This document shows positions 8,788-17,855 of a DNA stretch of 64,000 bases, in pieces (the first letter of the stretch is position 1; every line of letters begins with the position of its first letter). Origin of the DNA: CBDDBU01 sp965226045 (GTDB taxonomy: Bacteria > Pseudomonadota > Alphaproteobacteria > VGEJ01); NCBI GenBank assembly GCA_965226045.1, contig CBDDBU010000028.1:186001-250000 (forward strand), in the 5' to 3' direction. The notes below the pieces were generated by a model. It saw nothing but the letters and a program-made list of their open reading frames with translations. It did no database searches and was not told where the DNA came from. The translations under genes were made by a program, and so were the position numbers.

Positions 8788-10984
8788 CTCGATCCCATGA
8801 CCTCTCCACATCGCGATCCGTCCACACCCATTCTCGCGGACCTCAGTCCGACAGGCTGCTAGGCGCGAGAGCACCGAGGTGCCGTTGCTGTCGAAAGCGA
8901 TCGCCGTCCCGGCGTTGGTGAAGGCGCCACCGAATTGGTGCGTCCACACCGTCGCGCCCGCCCAGGTGAGTTTGGTCGCGTACGCGTCGACCGTCGAGCT
9001 CGCCATCTCACCCGCGAACAGGCCGGCGGTGCTGCCTGTGACGTAGATATCGTCGGTGGCAGGATCGATGGCCAGGCCCGATGCGCGGCCGTCCGCGCTC
9101 GTTCCGATGTAACTCACGTAGTCGATGGGGGGGGGTCGTACCGCCTGAGGTTGCTGACCGAGTTGCCGAGATAGTTGACGGTGATCTGTAGGGTGTCGGA
9201 CCCGTTGAAGTTCAAGTCGCCGCGATAGATCAGCCCGTCGATCGCCGCGTTGATATCGTCGAGGTTGCCCCGGAAGGTGAGCGTCGAGTTCTGAGTGCCA
9301 TCGCCGGTCGTGAACGTTAGGCCGGTGGTATCCGGCAACGTCAGAAGGCCGTCGGTGACCGACAACGTGACTTCCAGATTGCCGCTGCCCGCGTCGATAT
9401 CGCCGATACTGAGGCCGGTGATGGTGAGGTCGGTGTCCTCGTCAACGTTTTGCGCGCCCGGGTTGGTGACGGTTGGCGCGGTGTTGGTCGCGTCGACGAC
9501 CGAAATCAGCACGCTGTCGCTGGTAACCTGCGCGGCGCCGCCGGTATTGCCCAGATCGTCGATGCTGACGCTGAGTGTGTCCTGGCCGCTGAAGCCGGGT
9601 CGGGGTGTAGACAAGCGCGGCCAGGGCCGCGTTGATGTCGGTGAGGGTGCCCTGGAAGACCATCGACGCATCGGCCGCGCCATCGCCGGTCGAGAACGTA
9701 AGCCCGGTCGTTTGACCGAGGCTGAAGGTGCCATTGGCCACGCTCAGGGTCGCTTGGACACTGGCGGCGCCGGCATCGGTATCACTGATGCTAAGCCCGG
9801 TCACTGTGAGGTTCGCGTTCTCGACCATCTGCTGGGGGCCGGGATTTGCGATTTGCGGCGCGTCATTCGCGGCGCTCACGGTGATGGCGACCGTGTCGCT
9901 GTCGGTGCCGGCGCCGCCGAAGGCGCCGGTATTGGCGAGGTCGCTGACGCCGCTCACGGCGAGTGAGGTGTCTTCGGTCGCCGCCTGAGCTCCCGGCACC
10001 GTGAGGACCGGCGCGGCGTTCACGACACCGACAATCGTAATGGTTGCGGTCGGTCAGCGTGCCGCCGGCGCCGTTGTTGCCGAGGTCGCTCACGTTGATG
10101 GTCACGGTGTTGGCGTCGCCGTCGAAGAAGTTGCTGGAGCTGTAGAACAGGTCGTTGATCGCGGCGTTGATGTCGGCGAGCGAGACTTGGAAGGTGGCTG
10201 TCGCGTCCGGAGTGCCGTTACCGACCGAGAACGTAAGCCCAGTGGTCTGGGCGAGCGTGATCCGGCCGTCGTTGACCGCGACCGTGACCTCGAGATTGCC
10301 GGCGGCCACGTCCACGTCGGCGATGCTGATGCCGTTGACGGTCAGATTGGTGTTTTGGGCGACAATCTGAGCGCCGGGATTGGCGATGGTCGGTGGGTCG
10401 TTCACCGCATTGATAGTGATCGGTACTGAATCGGCGATCGCCAGCGGAGTGCCGGCCGTGATCTGCGCGTCGGTGATGCGCATGACGAAGCCATCGAGCG
10501 CGCCCGAGTGCGCCTGAACGACCGTGTCGTCCAAGGCCGTGTTGGTGGTCACGCCCGAAACGAAGATCTCGCCAGCCGAGTTGGTGGCCACGCCGGTGAT
10601 GTCGCCGCCGGTACCCAACGACCCGAGGTCGACGTTGAACAGAGGGGGATCGTCGGTCGCGGTATTGGTGAACTTGCGCAAAAAACCGTTACCGTCGGCG
10701 GTGCCGGCGACCAGCACATCGCCCGCGCCCGAGAGGGTGATGGCGGTCGCGACTTCATTGCCGGTGCCGCCGAATTGCTTGTTGTAGACCAACGTGCCGA
10801 CGCTGGAGAGTTTGGTGACGAAACCGTCGGTAGCCAACCTCCCAAGGGATAACCGGTGGCGAGAGGCGAGGGCGCGCCCGGCCTCGATTCTCTTGCCGAC
10901 GAAGGGGGGCGCCAATATACTCCGCGCCGTCGTCGTCCCAACTGCCGTCGTCGTCCCAACCGTTTGAAAATCAGGGGAGAATGT

Positions 10985-11401
10985 ATGGTTACGCGCCTCC
11001 CTCGAAGTTATCGCCCGTCGGAGAGCGAACGGTTCATGGGGAACAAACAACGGGAGTATTTTCGCCGAAAGCTCATCCAATGGCGCGATGACCTACGGAG
11101 AGAGTCAACCGCGACGTTGCATCACCTACAAGAGGGCAGCAATCAAGAGCCCGACGCCGCCGATCGCGCGTCGACCGAGACCGATCGCGCCCTCGAACTG
11201 AGAACGCGGGAACGCGAGCGGAAGCTGATTAACAAGATCAACACGGCGCTGGAGCGGTTGGCGGGCAAGACCTATGGCTATTGCGAGGAGACCGGCGAGC
11301 CGATCGGCTTGAGGCGGCTTGAGGCGCGTCCGGTCGCGACGTTGTCTCTGGAGGCACAGGAGCGGCACGAGCGCCGCGAGAAGGCGTATAGCGGCGACTG
11401 A
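10985..11401 (+). CDS. dksA: RNA polymerase-binding transcription factor DksA
   Basis: 138 residues, typical of alphaproteobacterial DksA. The start at 10985 follows a GGGGAG site and gives the family start MVTRLPRSYRPS. The long coiled coil carries DAADRAS with the acidic tip residues that reach into the RNA polymerase secondary channel. The zinc-finger region retains one cysteine (YGYCEETGEPIG) where enterobacterial DksA has four, which is normal in this class. DksA works with ppGpp to reset transcription on starvation. The gene stands alone between the repeat-protein remnant and a ThDP enzyme gene. The remnant's lost 5' end lies just upstream, so its promoter region may have been reshaped. 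Confidence 0.95.
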   Translation: MVTRLPRSYRPSESERFMGNKQREYFRRKLIQWRDDLRRESTATLHHLQEGSNQEPDAADRASTETDRALELRTRERERKLINKINTALERLAGKTYGYCEETGEPIGLRRLEARPVATLSLEAQERHERREKAYSGD

Positions 11402-11625
11402 GCCGATAGTGGCGGGGTGACGGTGCCACCGGCGCTTGTGGCTGGGTCGGGTGTGTTATGATGGGCGCGTCACGCGCCATAAGTCCGGCGGTCAGGTGCG
11501 GGGTGGCCGCATGGGGCGGGATCGCGGCGGCGTGTTTCCGTTAATGACTCGCGAGGCGGGCCGGTCGCATGCGGTGGCCGCGCTGCGTTGGTTATTCGGG
11601 CGTGAGGACGAGGGGGGAGTCGAGG

Positions 11626-13290
11626 ATGGGTGAGATATCGGGCGGGCACCTGGTCGCCAAGGCGCTGAAGGCCGAGGGTGTAGAAGTGATCTTCACGCTC
11701 TGCGGTGGTCACATCATCGACATATACGATGGCTGCATCGATGCGGGAATCAAGATCGTCGACGTCCGCCACGAGCAGGTCGCCGCGCACGCAGCCGATG
11801 GCTATGCGCGAGTCACCGGCACGCCCGGCTGCGCGGTGGTCACCGCCGGGCCCGGAACGACCGATGCCATTACCGGTGTCGCCAATGCTTTTCGGGCCGA
11901 GAGCCCGATGCTCCTGATCGGCGGGCAGGGCGCGCTAAGTCAGCACCAGATGGGCTCGCTCCAAGACTTGCCGCACGTCGACATTCTCAAGCCGATCACC
12001 AAATTCGCGTCGAGCGTCCCAAGCATCGAGCGCGTCGCCGATATGGTCAGCATGGCCTTTCGCGAGTGCTTTAACGGCGCGCCCGGCCCGAGCTTTCTCG
12101 AGATCCCGCGCGATGTCCTGGATGCCAAGATCGGCGAGGACAAGGCGCGCATCCCGGCCCCTAACCGCTATCGCGCCTCGACCCGGCGACAGGCGGATCC
12201 CGCCGACATCGAGAAGCTGGCCGAACTGCTCGTCAACTCGGAAAAGCCGTGCGTGTTGTTGGGCACCCAAACCTGGACCTGCCGCGCCGCCGACGCGGCT
12301 CGGAACTTTGCCGAGTCGCTCAACCTCCCGGTTTTCATGAACGGGGCCGGGCGCGGGACTTTGCCCCCCGATCACGCCCACGCCTATCAGCTGGCCCGCC
12401 GCTACGCCTTCAACAACGCCGATGTGATCGTCATCGTCGGCACGCCCTTCGACTTCCGCATGGGGTACGGGCGCAGGCTGCGCGCCGAGGCAACGGTGGT
12501 GCAGATCGATCTCGACTACCGCACGGTGGGTAAGAATCGCGACATCGATCTCGGCCTGGTGGGCGATGTCGGCGTCATCATGGCGGCGGTGGCGGAAGCG
12601 GCGAGCGCCGGCAAGAACGGCGCCGGCAAGCGGGCGGGCTGGCTACAGGAACTGCGCGCCGAAGAGGACCGCCTGTATGAGGAGCGGCTCCCGAAGATCA
12701 AGTCGGACGCCCAGCCGATCCATCCGCTGCGCCTGTGCTACGAGATCAACGAGTTTCTCACCGATGATTCGGTGTATATCGGCGATGGCGGTGACATCGT
12801 CACCTTCTCGGGTGGGGTGGTTAAGCCGCACCGCCCCGGCCACTGGATGGACCCCGGGCCGCTCGGCACCCTGGGCGTCGGCATCCCCTTCGCCATGGCG
12901 TCGAAGCTGATGCAGCCAGAGAAAGAGGTCATCACCCTGTTCGGCGATGGCGCCTTCAGTCTGACCGGCTGGGACTTCGACACGATGGTGCGGTTCAATT
13001 TGCCGTTTGTCGGGGTGGTCGGTAATAACTCGGCCTGGAACCAGATTCGTTTCGGTCAGATCGCCAAGTACGGCGACAACCGGGGCGATGTCGCGAATGT
13101 CCTCAGCAATGTTCACTTCGATCGTTTCGCCGAGATGCTGGGCGGCTATGGCGAAGAGGTCCGCGATCCCGCCGCCATCCGCCCGGCGCTCGAGCGCGCG
13201 CGGGCATCGGGCAAACCGTCGCTGATCAACGTGTGGATTGATCCCGACGCTTATAGCCCCGGCACGATGAACCAGACCATGTACAAATAG
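11626..13290 (+). CDS. ThDP-dependent lyase, acetolactate synthase / 2-hydroxyacyl-CoA lyase / oxalyl-CoA decarboxylase family
   Basis: 554 residues with the three ThDP-enzyme domains. The cofactor-activating glutamate is in RHEQVAAHAADGYAR (E50), and the C-terminal GDG...NN motif begins at 440 (FGDGAFS ... GVVGNNSAWN). The start at 11626 has a GGGGGGAG site, and an upstream in-frame codon at 11569 is less likely. The FAD-type middle domain is present but degenerate. A formyl-CoA-transferase-like gene follows 36 bp later, so the substrate is more likely an acyl-CoA than pyruvate. Oxalyl-CoA decarboxylase or 2-hydroxyacyl-CoA lyase, both releasing a C1 unit or CO2, are the leading readings. 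Automated annotation would probably say acetolactate synthase, which I consider less likely. Confidence 0.72.
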   Translation: MGEISGGHLVAKALKAEGVEVIFTLCGGHIIDIYDGCIDAGIKIVDVRHEQVAAHAADGYARVTGTPGCAVVTAGPGTTDAITGVANAFRAESPMLLIGGQGALSQHQMGSLQDLPHVDILKPITKFASSVPSIERVADMVSMAFRECFNGAPGPSFLEIPRDVLDAKIGEDKARIPAPNRYRASTRRQADPADIEKLAELLVNSEKPCVLLGTQTWTCRAADAARNFAESLNLPVFMNGAGRGTLPPDHAHAYQLARRYAFNNADVIVIVGTPFDFRMGYGRRLRAEATVVQIDLDYRTVGKNRDIDLGLVGDVGVIMAAVAEAASAGKNGAGKRAGWLQELRAEEDRLYEERLPKIKSDAQPIHPLRLCYEINEFLTDDSVYIGDGGDIVTFSGGVVKPHRPGHWMDPGPLGTLGVGIPFAMASKLMQPEKEVITLFGDGAFSLTGWDFDTMVRFNLPFVGVVGNNSAWNQIRFGQIAKYGDNRGDVANVLSNVHFDRFAEMLGGYGEEVRDPAAIRPALERARASGKPSLINVWIDPDAYSPGTMNQTMYK

Positions 13291-13326
13291 CCCCCTGGCG
13301 GGGCGGCGTGAGGGCGGAGAGCGGCG

Positions 13327-14559
13327 ATGAGCAAAGCGTTGGACGGCGTGCGGATTCTCGACATGACCCACGTGCAATCGGGGCCGTCGTGCACGCAAAT
13401 CCTGGCCTGGCTCGGCGCCGACGTGATCAAGGTCGAGCTGCCCGGCCGCGGCGACATCACCCGCACCCAGCTGCGCGACCTGCCCGACGTCGACAGCCTC
13501 TACTTCACGATGCTCAACTGCAACAAGCGCGGCATCACCATCAATACCAAGACCGACAAGGGCAAAGAGGTCTTCACCGCCCTGATCAAGCACTGTGACA
13601 TCCTGGTCGAGAACTTCGCGCCCGGCGCGCTCGAGCGCCAGGGCTTTAGTTGGGAAACGGTACAGTCGATAAACCCGCGCATTATCTATGCCTCGATCAA
13701 GGGTTTCGGCCCGGGCCCCTACTTCGATCTCAAGGCCTACGAGACGGTCGCCCAGGCGATGGGGGGGGCGATGAGCACGACCGGATTCGAGGACGGGCCG
13801 CCGACCTCCACCGGCGCCCAAATCGGCGATTCAGGCACCGGCATACATCTCGTCGCGGCCATCCTCGCGGCTCTGTATCAGCGCACCAACACCGACCGTG
13901 GACAGCGCGTCGAGGTGGCCATGCAGGACGCGGTCCTTAACCTGTGCCGGGTCAAGTTGCGCGACCAGCAGCGGCTGGCCCACGGGCCCCTGAACGAGTA
14001 CCCCAACAGCGAGTTCGGCGACGCCGTGCCGCGTTCGGGCAATGCCTCGGGCGGCGGCCAGCCGGGCTGGGCGTTGCGTTGCAAACCGGGTGGCCCCAAC
14101 GACTACATGTACTGCATCATCCAGCCCCAAGGCTGGAAGCCGTGGTTGGAGATAATCGGTCGCCCGGAGTTGATCGACGACGCGGCCTACGCCACGCCGC
14201 GGGCGCGGCTTGACAAGCTCTCCGCCATCTTTGCCATGTTGGAGGAGTGGACGCTTCAGCACACCAAGGCCGAGGTCATGGCGATGTTGAACGAGCGCGA
14301 GATTCCGTGCGGACCGATCCTCGATATGAAAGAACTGATCGAGGATCAGGCGCTGATCGAGCGCGGGATCGTGGTCGATGTGCCCCACCCCGAGCGGGGC
14401 GGTTTCAAAACCGTCGGTTGCCCGTTGCGGCTCTCCGATTCGCCGGTCGAGATCAAAAGCTCACCGCTCCTGAGCGAGCACACCGAGGAAATCCTCGCCG
14501 AAGTCATGGGCCTCGACAAGGCTGCCGTCGACAAACTCCGCGAAGAGGGCGCGGTCTAG
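13327..14559 (+). CDS. frc: CaiB/BaiF (class III) CoA-transferase, formyl-CoA:oxalate CoA-transferase-like
   Basis: 410 residues. It follows the Oxalobacter Frc pattern closely: LDMTHVQSGPSCTQ, YFTMLNCNKRGI, VENFAPGALERQGF, and the catalytic aspartate in QIGDSG (D168, equal to Asp169 of Frc). The glycine loop that gates the active site reads SGGGQPGW (241-248). Class III enzymes move CoA between acids through aspartyl-CoA and thioester intermediates. Paired with the upstream ThDP lyase it would activate an organic acid for cleavage to formyl-CoA or CO2. The family is similar enough that the acid could be oxalate or a 2-hydroxy acid. The gene starts 36 bp after the lyase with a GGCGGAGAG site, so one operon is likely. 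Confidence 0.8.
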   Translation: MSKALDGVRILDMTHVQSGPSCTQILAWLGADVIKVELPGRGDITRTQLRDLPDVDSLYFTMLNCNKRGITINTKTDKGKEVFTALIKHCDILVENFAPGALERQGFSWETVQSINPRIIYASIKGFGPGPYFDLKAYETVAQAMGGAMSTTGFEDGPPTSTGAQIGDSGTGIHLVAAILAALYQRTNTDRGQRVEVAMQDAVLNLCRVKLRDQQRLAHGPLNEYPNSEFGDAVPRSGNASGGGQPGWALRCKPGGPNDYMYCIIQPQGWKPWLEIIGRPELIDDAAYATPRARLDKLSAIFAMLEEWTLQHTKAEVMAMLNEREIPCGPILDMKELIEDQALIERGIVVDVPHPERGGFKTVGCPLRLSDSPVEIKSSPLLSEHTEEILAEVMGLDKAAVDKLREEGAV

Positions 14560-14596
14560 GACCGACCCAAATGGTGCATTTCAGGCGGCTTCCGCG

Positions 14597-15301
14597 ATGA
14601 GAATCCACGCCGGAGCGAGCGGGTTTTCGTACAAGCCCTGGAAGGGGCCGTTCTACCCCGCCGATCTGCCCGATAGGGAGATGCTCGGCTACTATGCTGG
14701 CCGGCTGCCGGCGGTCGAAATCAACAACACCTTTTATCACATGCCCAAGGCCGCCACCCTGGAGAGCTGGGCCGAGCAGACGCCGCCCGGGTTTCGCTTC
14801 GCGCTCAAGGCCGCGCGCCAGATCACCCATTTCAAGCGCCTCAAGGATCCGGCCGAGCCGGTCGCGTACTTCCTCGCCAACGCCGCGGCACTTGGGCCCA
14901 AGCTCGGGCCGGTCCTGTTCCAGCTGCCGCCGAACATGAAAAAGGACCTCGAACGCCTGGAGGCGTTTCTCGCCGTGTTGCCCGATGATCAGCGCGCGAC
15001 GTTCGAGTTCCGCCATCCCTCGTGGTTCGAGGAGGACGTGTTCGCGGCGCTTCGGACCCGCGGCGCTGCGTTGTGCGTCGCCGAAACCGATGACGACGAC
15101 AAGACCGCGCCGCCCGTCGCTACCGCCGATTGGGGCTATTTGCGACTGCGGCGTGCCGCATACGTCGATGCGGACCTCCAGCGCTGGGCCGGGTGGATCG
15201 CCGCGCAATCGTGGACGGAGGCGTTCGTCTTCTTCAAGCACGAGGACAAGGGCACGGCGCCGCGGCTCGCCGAGCGGTTGATGGCCATGGTCGCGGGCTA
15301 G
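14597..15301 (+). CDS. DUF72 (YecE-like) protein
   Basis: 234 residues with the family start (RIHAGASGFSYKPWKGPFYP) and the conserved EINNTFYHMP and FRFALKAARQITH blocks of a TIM-barrel fold. It also has the C-terminal VFFKHEDKG. Members are cytoplasmic, widespread and of no proven function; a nucleic-acid or sugar-metabolism role has been suggested from the fold. The gene follows the CoA-transferase by 37 bp and precedes a small exported protein by 13 bp, so it is probably in the same transcript, with no evident functional link. Confidence 0.88.
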   Translation: MRIHAGASGFSYKPWKGPFYPADLPDREMLGYYAGRLPAVEINNTFYHMPKAATLESWAEQTPPGFRFALKAARQITHFKRLKDPAEPVAYFLANAAALGPKLGPVLFQLPPNMKKDLERLEAFLAVLPDDQRATFEFRHPSWFEEDVFAALRTRGAALCVAETDDDDKTAPPVATADWGYLRLRRAAYVDADLQRWAGWIAAQSWTEAFVFFKHEDKGTAPRLAERLMAMVAG

Positions 15302-15314
15302 CGGAGAGTCGCCC

Positions 15315-15680
15315 GTGCGACCGAGCGCCATGGCTGCTCTAGCGACCGCTGGTCTCTTAATTGACCTGGCGGCGGTCGCGGGTGAGGCCGATGTCGTCGA
15401 TGCCGTGGTCAGCGTGCGCGATGGCATCCACGGCTTCGATGTGACGGTTCGACACGCCGATGAAGGTTGGGATCATTACGCCGACAAGTGGGACGTGGTG
15501 GGGCCCGACGGCACTGTCCTTGGCACCCGCGTCCTTTTGCACCCCCACGAGGCGGAGCAGCCCTTCACCCGCTCGTTGCGGTCGGTCGCCATCCCGGCCG
15601 GGGTCACGCGCGTGGTCATCCGCGCCCATGACAGCGTCCATGGTTACGGCGGCGACGAGCTGACGGTCGAGCTACCGTGA
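15315..15680 (+). CDS. Small exported protein of unknown function
   Basis: 121 residues from a GTG with a GGAGAG site six bases upstream. The first 25 residues form a plausible signal peptide (MAALATAGLLIDLAAVAG) and the rest is a compact beta-rich domain. Recognisable blocks are HADEGWDHYADKWDV, GTRVLLHPH and AHDSVHGYGGDEL. Histidine and acidic residues are frequent, which could suit metal binding, but I see no known motif. It ends in the GTGA overlap with the next gene, so it is translationally coupled to a split ThDP decarboxylase. I cannot assign a function. Confidence 0.72.
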   Translation: MRPSAMAALATAGLLIDLAAVAGEADVVDAVVSVRDGIHGFDVTVRHADEGWDHYADKWDVVGPDGTVLGTRVLLHPHEAEQPFTRSLRSVAIPAGVTRVVIRAHDSVHGYGGDELTVELP

Positions 15681-16198
15681 GCGACGCGGCGGACTGGCCA
15701 GGCGGCGTCCACCGCGCGCTGAGCCAACTCGGCGTCGGCCAGGTCGCGTTCGTGCCCGATGCCGGACTGACGCGCCTCATCAAGTTGTGCGAAGCCGATG
15801 CCGCCATGCGCACGGTCGTGCTTACTTCCGAGCAGGAAGGGATCGCGCTCGCGGCTGGCGCCTGGCTCGGCGGCGTCCGGGCCGCGGTGCTGATGCAGAG
15901 CAGCGGTGTGGGTAACATCGTCAACATGCTCTCGCTCGCGCGCACGTGCCGTTTTCCCCTGTTCATGCTGGTGACGATGCGTGGCGAGCGCGATGAGGTG
16001 AACGAGTGGCAGAAACCCATGGGTGAGGCGACGCCGCGCGTTCTGGAGCTCGCCGGGGTGGGGGTTCGTCGCGCCGAGCAGGCGGGCGAGGTCGTCGCGA
16101 TGGCGGCCCAAGCGGCGCGCGATGCCTACGAGTCCGAGCGCCGCGAGGCGGTCCTGATCGCCCAGGCCGTGATCGGCGTCAAGAGCTTCGACGAATGA
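15677..16198 (+). CDS. comD: ThDP-dependent decarboxylase alpha subunit, sulfopyruvate/phosphonopyruvate decarboxylase-like
   Basis: 173 residues, close to the size of archaeal ComD. It holds the pyrimidine-binding half of a ThDP enzyme: FVPDAG, the activating glutamate in SEQEGIALAAGAWLGG, and LMQSSGVGN. It needs the pyrophosphate half encoded by the next gene, with which it overlaps by ATGA, so the two are made as a pair. Sulfopyruvate decarboxylase makes sulfoacetaldehyde in coenzyme M or sulfonate metabolism, and phosphonopyruvate decarboxylase makes phosphonoacetaldehyde. The presence of a CuyA-like gene 13 kb away leans toward the sulfonate reading, weakly. Confidence 0.72.
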   Translation: MSDAADWPGGVHRALSQLGVGQVAFVPDAGLTRLIKLCEADAAMRTVVLTSEQEGIALAAGAWLGGVRAAVLMQSSGVGNIVNMLSLARTCRFPLFMLVTMRGERDEVNEWQKPMGEATPRVLELAGVGVRRAEQAGEVVAMAAQAARDAYESERREAVLIAQAVIGVKSFDE

Positions 16199-16776
16199 GC
16201 GGGCCGACCCTCGACCGCCGCGCCGTGGTCGCCGCCCTGTTGCAGGATCGGGATGGCGCGCCCGCCGTGCTCGGCCTCGGCGCCTGCGTTTGGGACGCGG
16301 CGGCTGCCGGCGATGATCCTCTGAATTTCGGCCTGTGGGGCGCCATGGGGGGCGCGGTCCCGATCGGACTGGGGCTGGCCCTGGCTCAACCCGAGCGCCG
16401 GGTGCTGGTGATCACGGGCGACGGCGAGATGTTGATGGGCCTCGGCTCGCTAGCCACGGTCGCGGTGCAACACCCGTCGAACCTCGTCATCGCCGTCATC
16501 GACAACGAGTGCTATGGCGAGACCGGCATGCAGCCGACCCATACCGCCCACGGCGTCGATTTGGCCGCGATCGCGGCCGGCGCGGGCTTTCCCGTGGCCC
16601 GCCGGGTCGACGACGCGGCGGGATTGAGCGCGGCGCTGCCGCTGTGGCGCGGCGCGCCCGGTCCGCTGCTCTTGAACATCAAGGTGAGCGCCGAACCCCA
16701 GCCGCTGGTGCTGCCGCCCCGCGACGGCGTGCACCTCAAGAATCGGTTCCGGCAGGCGCTGCTCGGGGCGGCTTAA
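16195..16776 (+). CDS. comE: ThDP-dependent decarboxylase beta subunit, sulfopyruvate/phosphonopyruvate decarboxylase-like
   Basis: 193 residues containing the pyrophosphate- and metal-binding half: GDGEMLMGLGSLATVA (about 67-82) followed by IDNECYGETG about 25 residues on, the classic GDG-X-NDN pattern with N-E at the end. It starts within the stop of the alpha-subunit gene. The two subunits form one active site at their interface. The gene ends 10 bp before the stop of the convergent dehydrogenase gene. Substrate identity is unresolved, as for its partner. Confidence 0.75.
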   Translation: MSGPTLDRRAVVAALLQDRDGAPAVLGLGACVWDAAAAGDDPLNFGLWGAMGGAVPIGLGLALAQPERRVLVITGDGEMLMGLGSLATVAVQHPSNLVIAVIDNECYGETGMQPTHTAHGVDLAAIAAGAGFPVARRVDDAAGLSAALPLWRGAPGPLLLNIKVSAEPQPLVLPPRDGVHLKNRFRQALLGAA

Positions 16777-16786
16777 GCTCGACCCC

Positions 16787-17692
16787 TCAAAACTCGCGGA
16801 TGTGGGCGCCGGATTCCGCCGCCAGCACCTCGGCTAGGCACGGCATATGCTGCTCGCCGTGGCCACGCTCCTTGGCGAGGTCGAATAGCTGCTTGGCCGC
16901 CCGCGCCATCGAGGCTGGGGCGCCCCCTGACTCCGCCGTGCGAATGAAGATGTCGAGGTCCTTGGCGCCGATCGACAGCGCGGCTTGGAACAGGCTGCCA
17001 TTGCCCTCCAGCGCCCACGGCAGCATCACGCGAAAGACGCGGCTGTCGCCGCCGCCGACCGAGATCACGTCGTAAAACGTCTGCAGATCGATGCCGAGCT
17101 TGGCGGCGGCCGCCGTGGCCTCGGCCACCAGCGCCGTGTTGCACATCGAGATCAGGTTGTTGAACAGCTTGAGCTGGTGACCGGCGCCCTGAGGGCCAAT
17201 GTAAAACGCGTTCTCGCAAAACGCGTCGAGCACCGGCTTGAGCGACTCGAACAGCGCGCGCTCGCCGCCGACCATGCAGTTCAGCCGCCCCTCCTCGGCC
17301 TCTTTCGGCGTACGGCTGAACGGGGCATCGAGCATGCGCGCGCCACGCGTCGTCAGCGCCGCGGCGATTTTGAGCGTCGAGTCGGGTTCCGAGGTCGTGC
17401 AATCGACGAAGGTGAACCCCTCGCGGGTGGCTTCGAGCACGCCGCCGGCGCCGAACACCACCGCCTCCACCACTGCCGTCGAAGGCAGGCACGCGAACAC
17501 AACATCGCAGTCGCGCACCATGGCCGCCACGCTCTCCGCCTCGGTCGCGCCGCGCGCGCACAGATCGTCGATGGGGACCCTGTTGCGGTTGCCCTTCACC
17601 ATCAACGGGTAGCCGGCGGCGAGCACATGCTTCGCGGCGCCATGCCCCATCAAGCCGACACCAATCCAGCCGATGCGCGGTTTGCTATCCAT
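16787..17692 (-). CDS. NAD(P)-dependent beta-hydroxyacid dehydrogenase (3-hydroxyisobutyrate / tartronate semialdehyde / sulfolactaldehyde reductase family)
   Basis: 301 residues. The Rossmann start reads GWIGVGLMGHGAAKHVL. The substrate-binding block is DCTTSEPDST, followed by DAPFSRTPKEAEEG in place of the common DAPVSGG, and the catalytic lysine is in GAGHQLKLFNN (about 171-175). The altered DAPFSRTP block suggests an acid different from 3-hydroxyisobutyrate. It is convergent with the ComDE-like genes and divergent from the glutamine amidotransferase gene. Such enzymes reduce semialdehydes such as tartronate semialdehyde or sulfolactaldehyde. Given the neighbours both are possible, but neither is shown. 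Confidence 0.82.
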   Translation of the reverse strand: MDSKPRIGWIGVGLMGHGAAKHVLAAGYPLMVKGNRNRVPIDDLCARGATEAESVAAMVRDCDVVFACLPSTAVVEAVVFGAGGVLEATREGFTFVDCTTSEPDSTLKIAAALTTRGARMLDAPFSRTPKEAEEGRLNCMVGGERALFESLKPVLDAFCENAFYIGPQGAGHQLKLFNNLISMCNTALVAEATAAAAKLGIDLQTFYDVISVGGGDSRVFRVMLPWALEGNGSLFQAALSIGAKDLDIFIRTAESGGAPASMARAAKQLFDLAKERGHGEQHMPCLAEVLAAESGAHIREF

Positions 17693-17855
17693 ATCGCCCC
17701 CTGGTTCTTCCCGCCCGTCCTCGCCGGCCGATGCTGCGACAGCCGCTCGACAACATCAAGCGTTGGCCCGTCGCCACGAAACGGGACCCGTTTGCCGACC
17801 CCCTCGCGGCGGCGGTACGGTTGGCTGCGCGCCGCGCCTCGAAGGTAGATCGCCA

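Larger units (their letters stand above)
7177..8862 (+). mobile_element. IS1182-family insertion sequence, copy 1
   Basis: 1,686 bp counting both terminal CTAG motifs, identical by eye to copy 2 at 54205-55890. The ends are inverted repeats beginning CTAGCAGCCTGTCGGACT (18 bp match, left 7177-7194, right 8845-8862). If one CTAG is removed together with the element, the interrupted gene rejoins in frame (VLSR-LG-LPDG), so CTAG is best read as a 4-bp palindromic target that was duplicated. One transposase gene fills most of the element, followed by a 67-bp tandem repeat. Confidence 0.92.
6554..10841 (-). pseudogene. Large beta-propeller/cadherin-like repeat protein, broken by IS1182 and frameshifts
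   Basis: Read leftward, the pieces are: an SBBP-like propeller stretch (TDGFVTKL, YNKQFGGTGNEV) ending about 10840; at least three cadherin-like or Ig-like repeats of roughly 140 residues, each with NPGAQ, LTV.GLSI.D.D and TTGLTFS.G motifs; another propeller stretch (VTGSTAGLF, THQFGGAF); then after the IS a segment SGETTVRGGQ-like (GETTVRGGQSFSIS) resembling flagellar-hook-associated or surface adhesin C-termini, ending at 6554. Frame changes occur near 10050, 9600 and 9127 (the last at a G homopolymer). The 5' end is also lost near 10841. Such proteins are usually secreted surface proteins. With an insertion, three shifts and no start, this is a remnant. Confidence 0.78.

Noticed and set aside
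11402..11625. A terminator or riboswitch between dksA and the ThDP enzyme gene
   Set aside because: Only a weak GTGGC/GCCAC pairing is present with no T tract. I could not support a structured leader.
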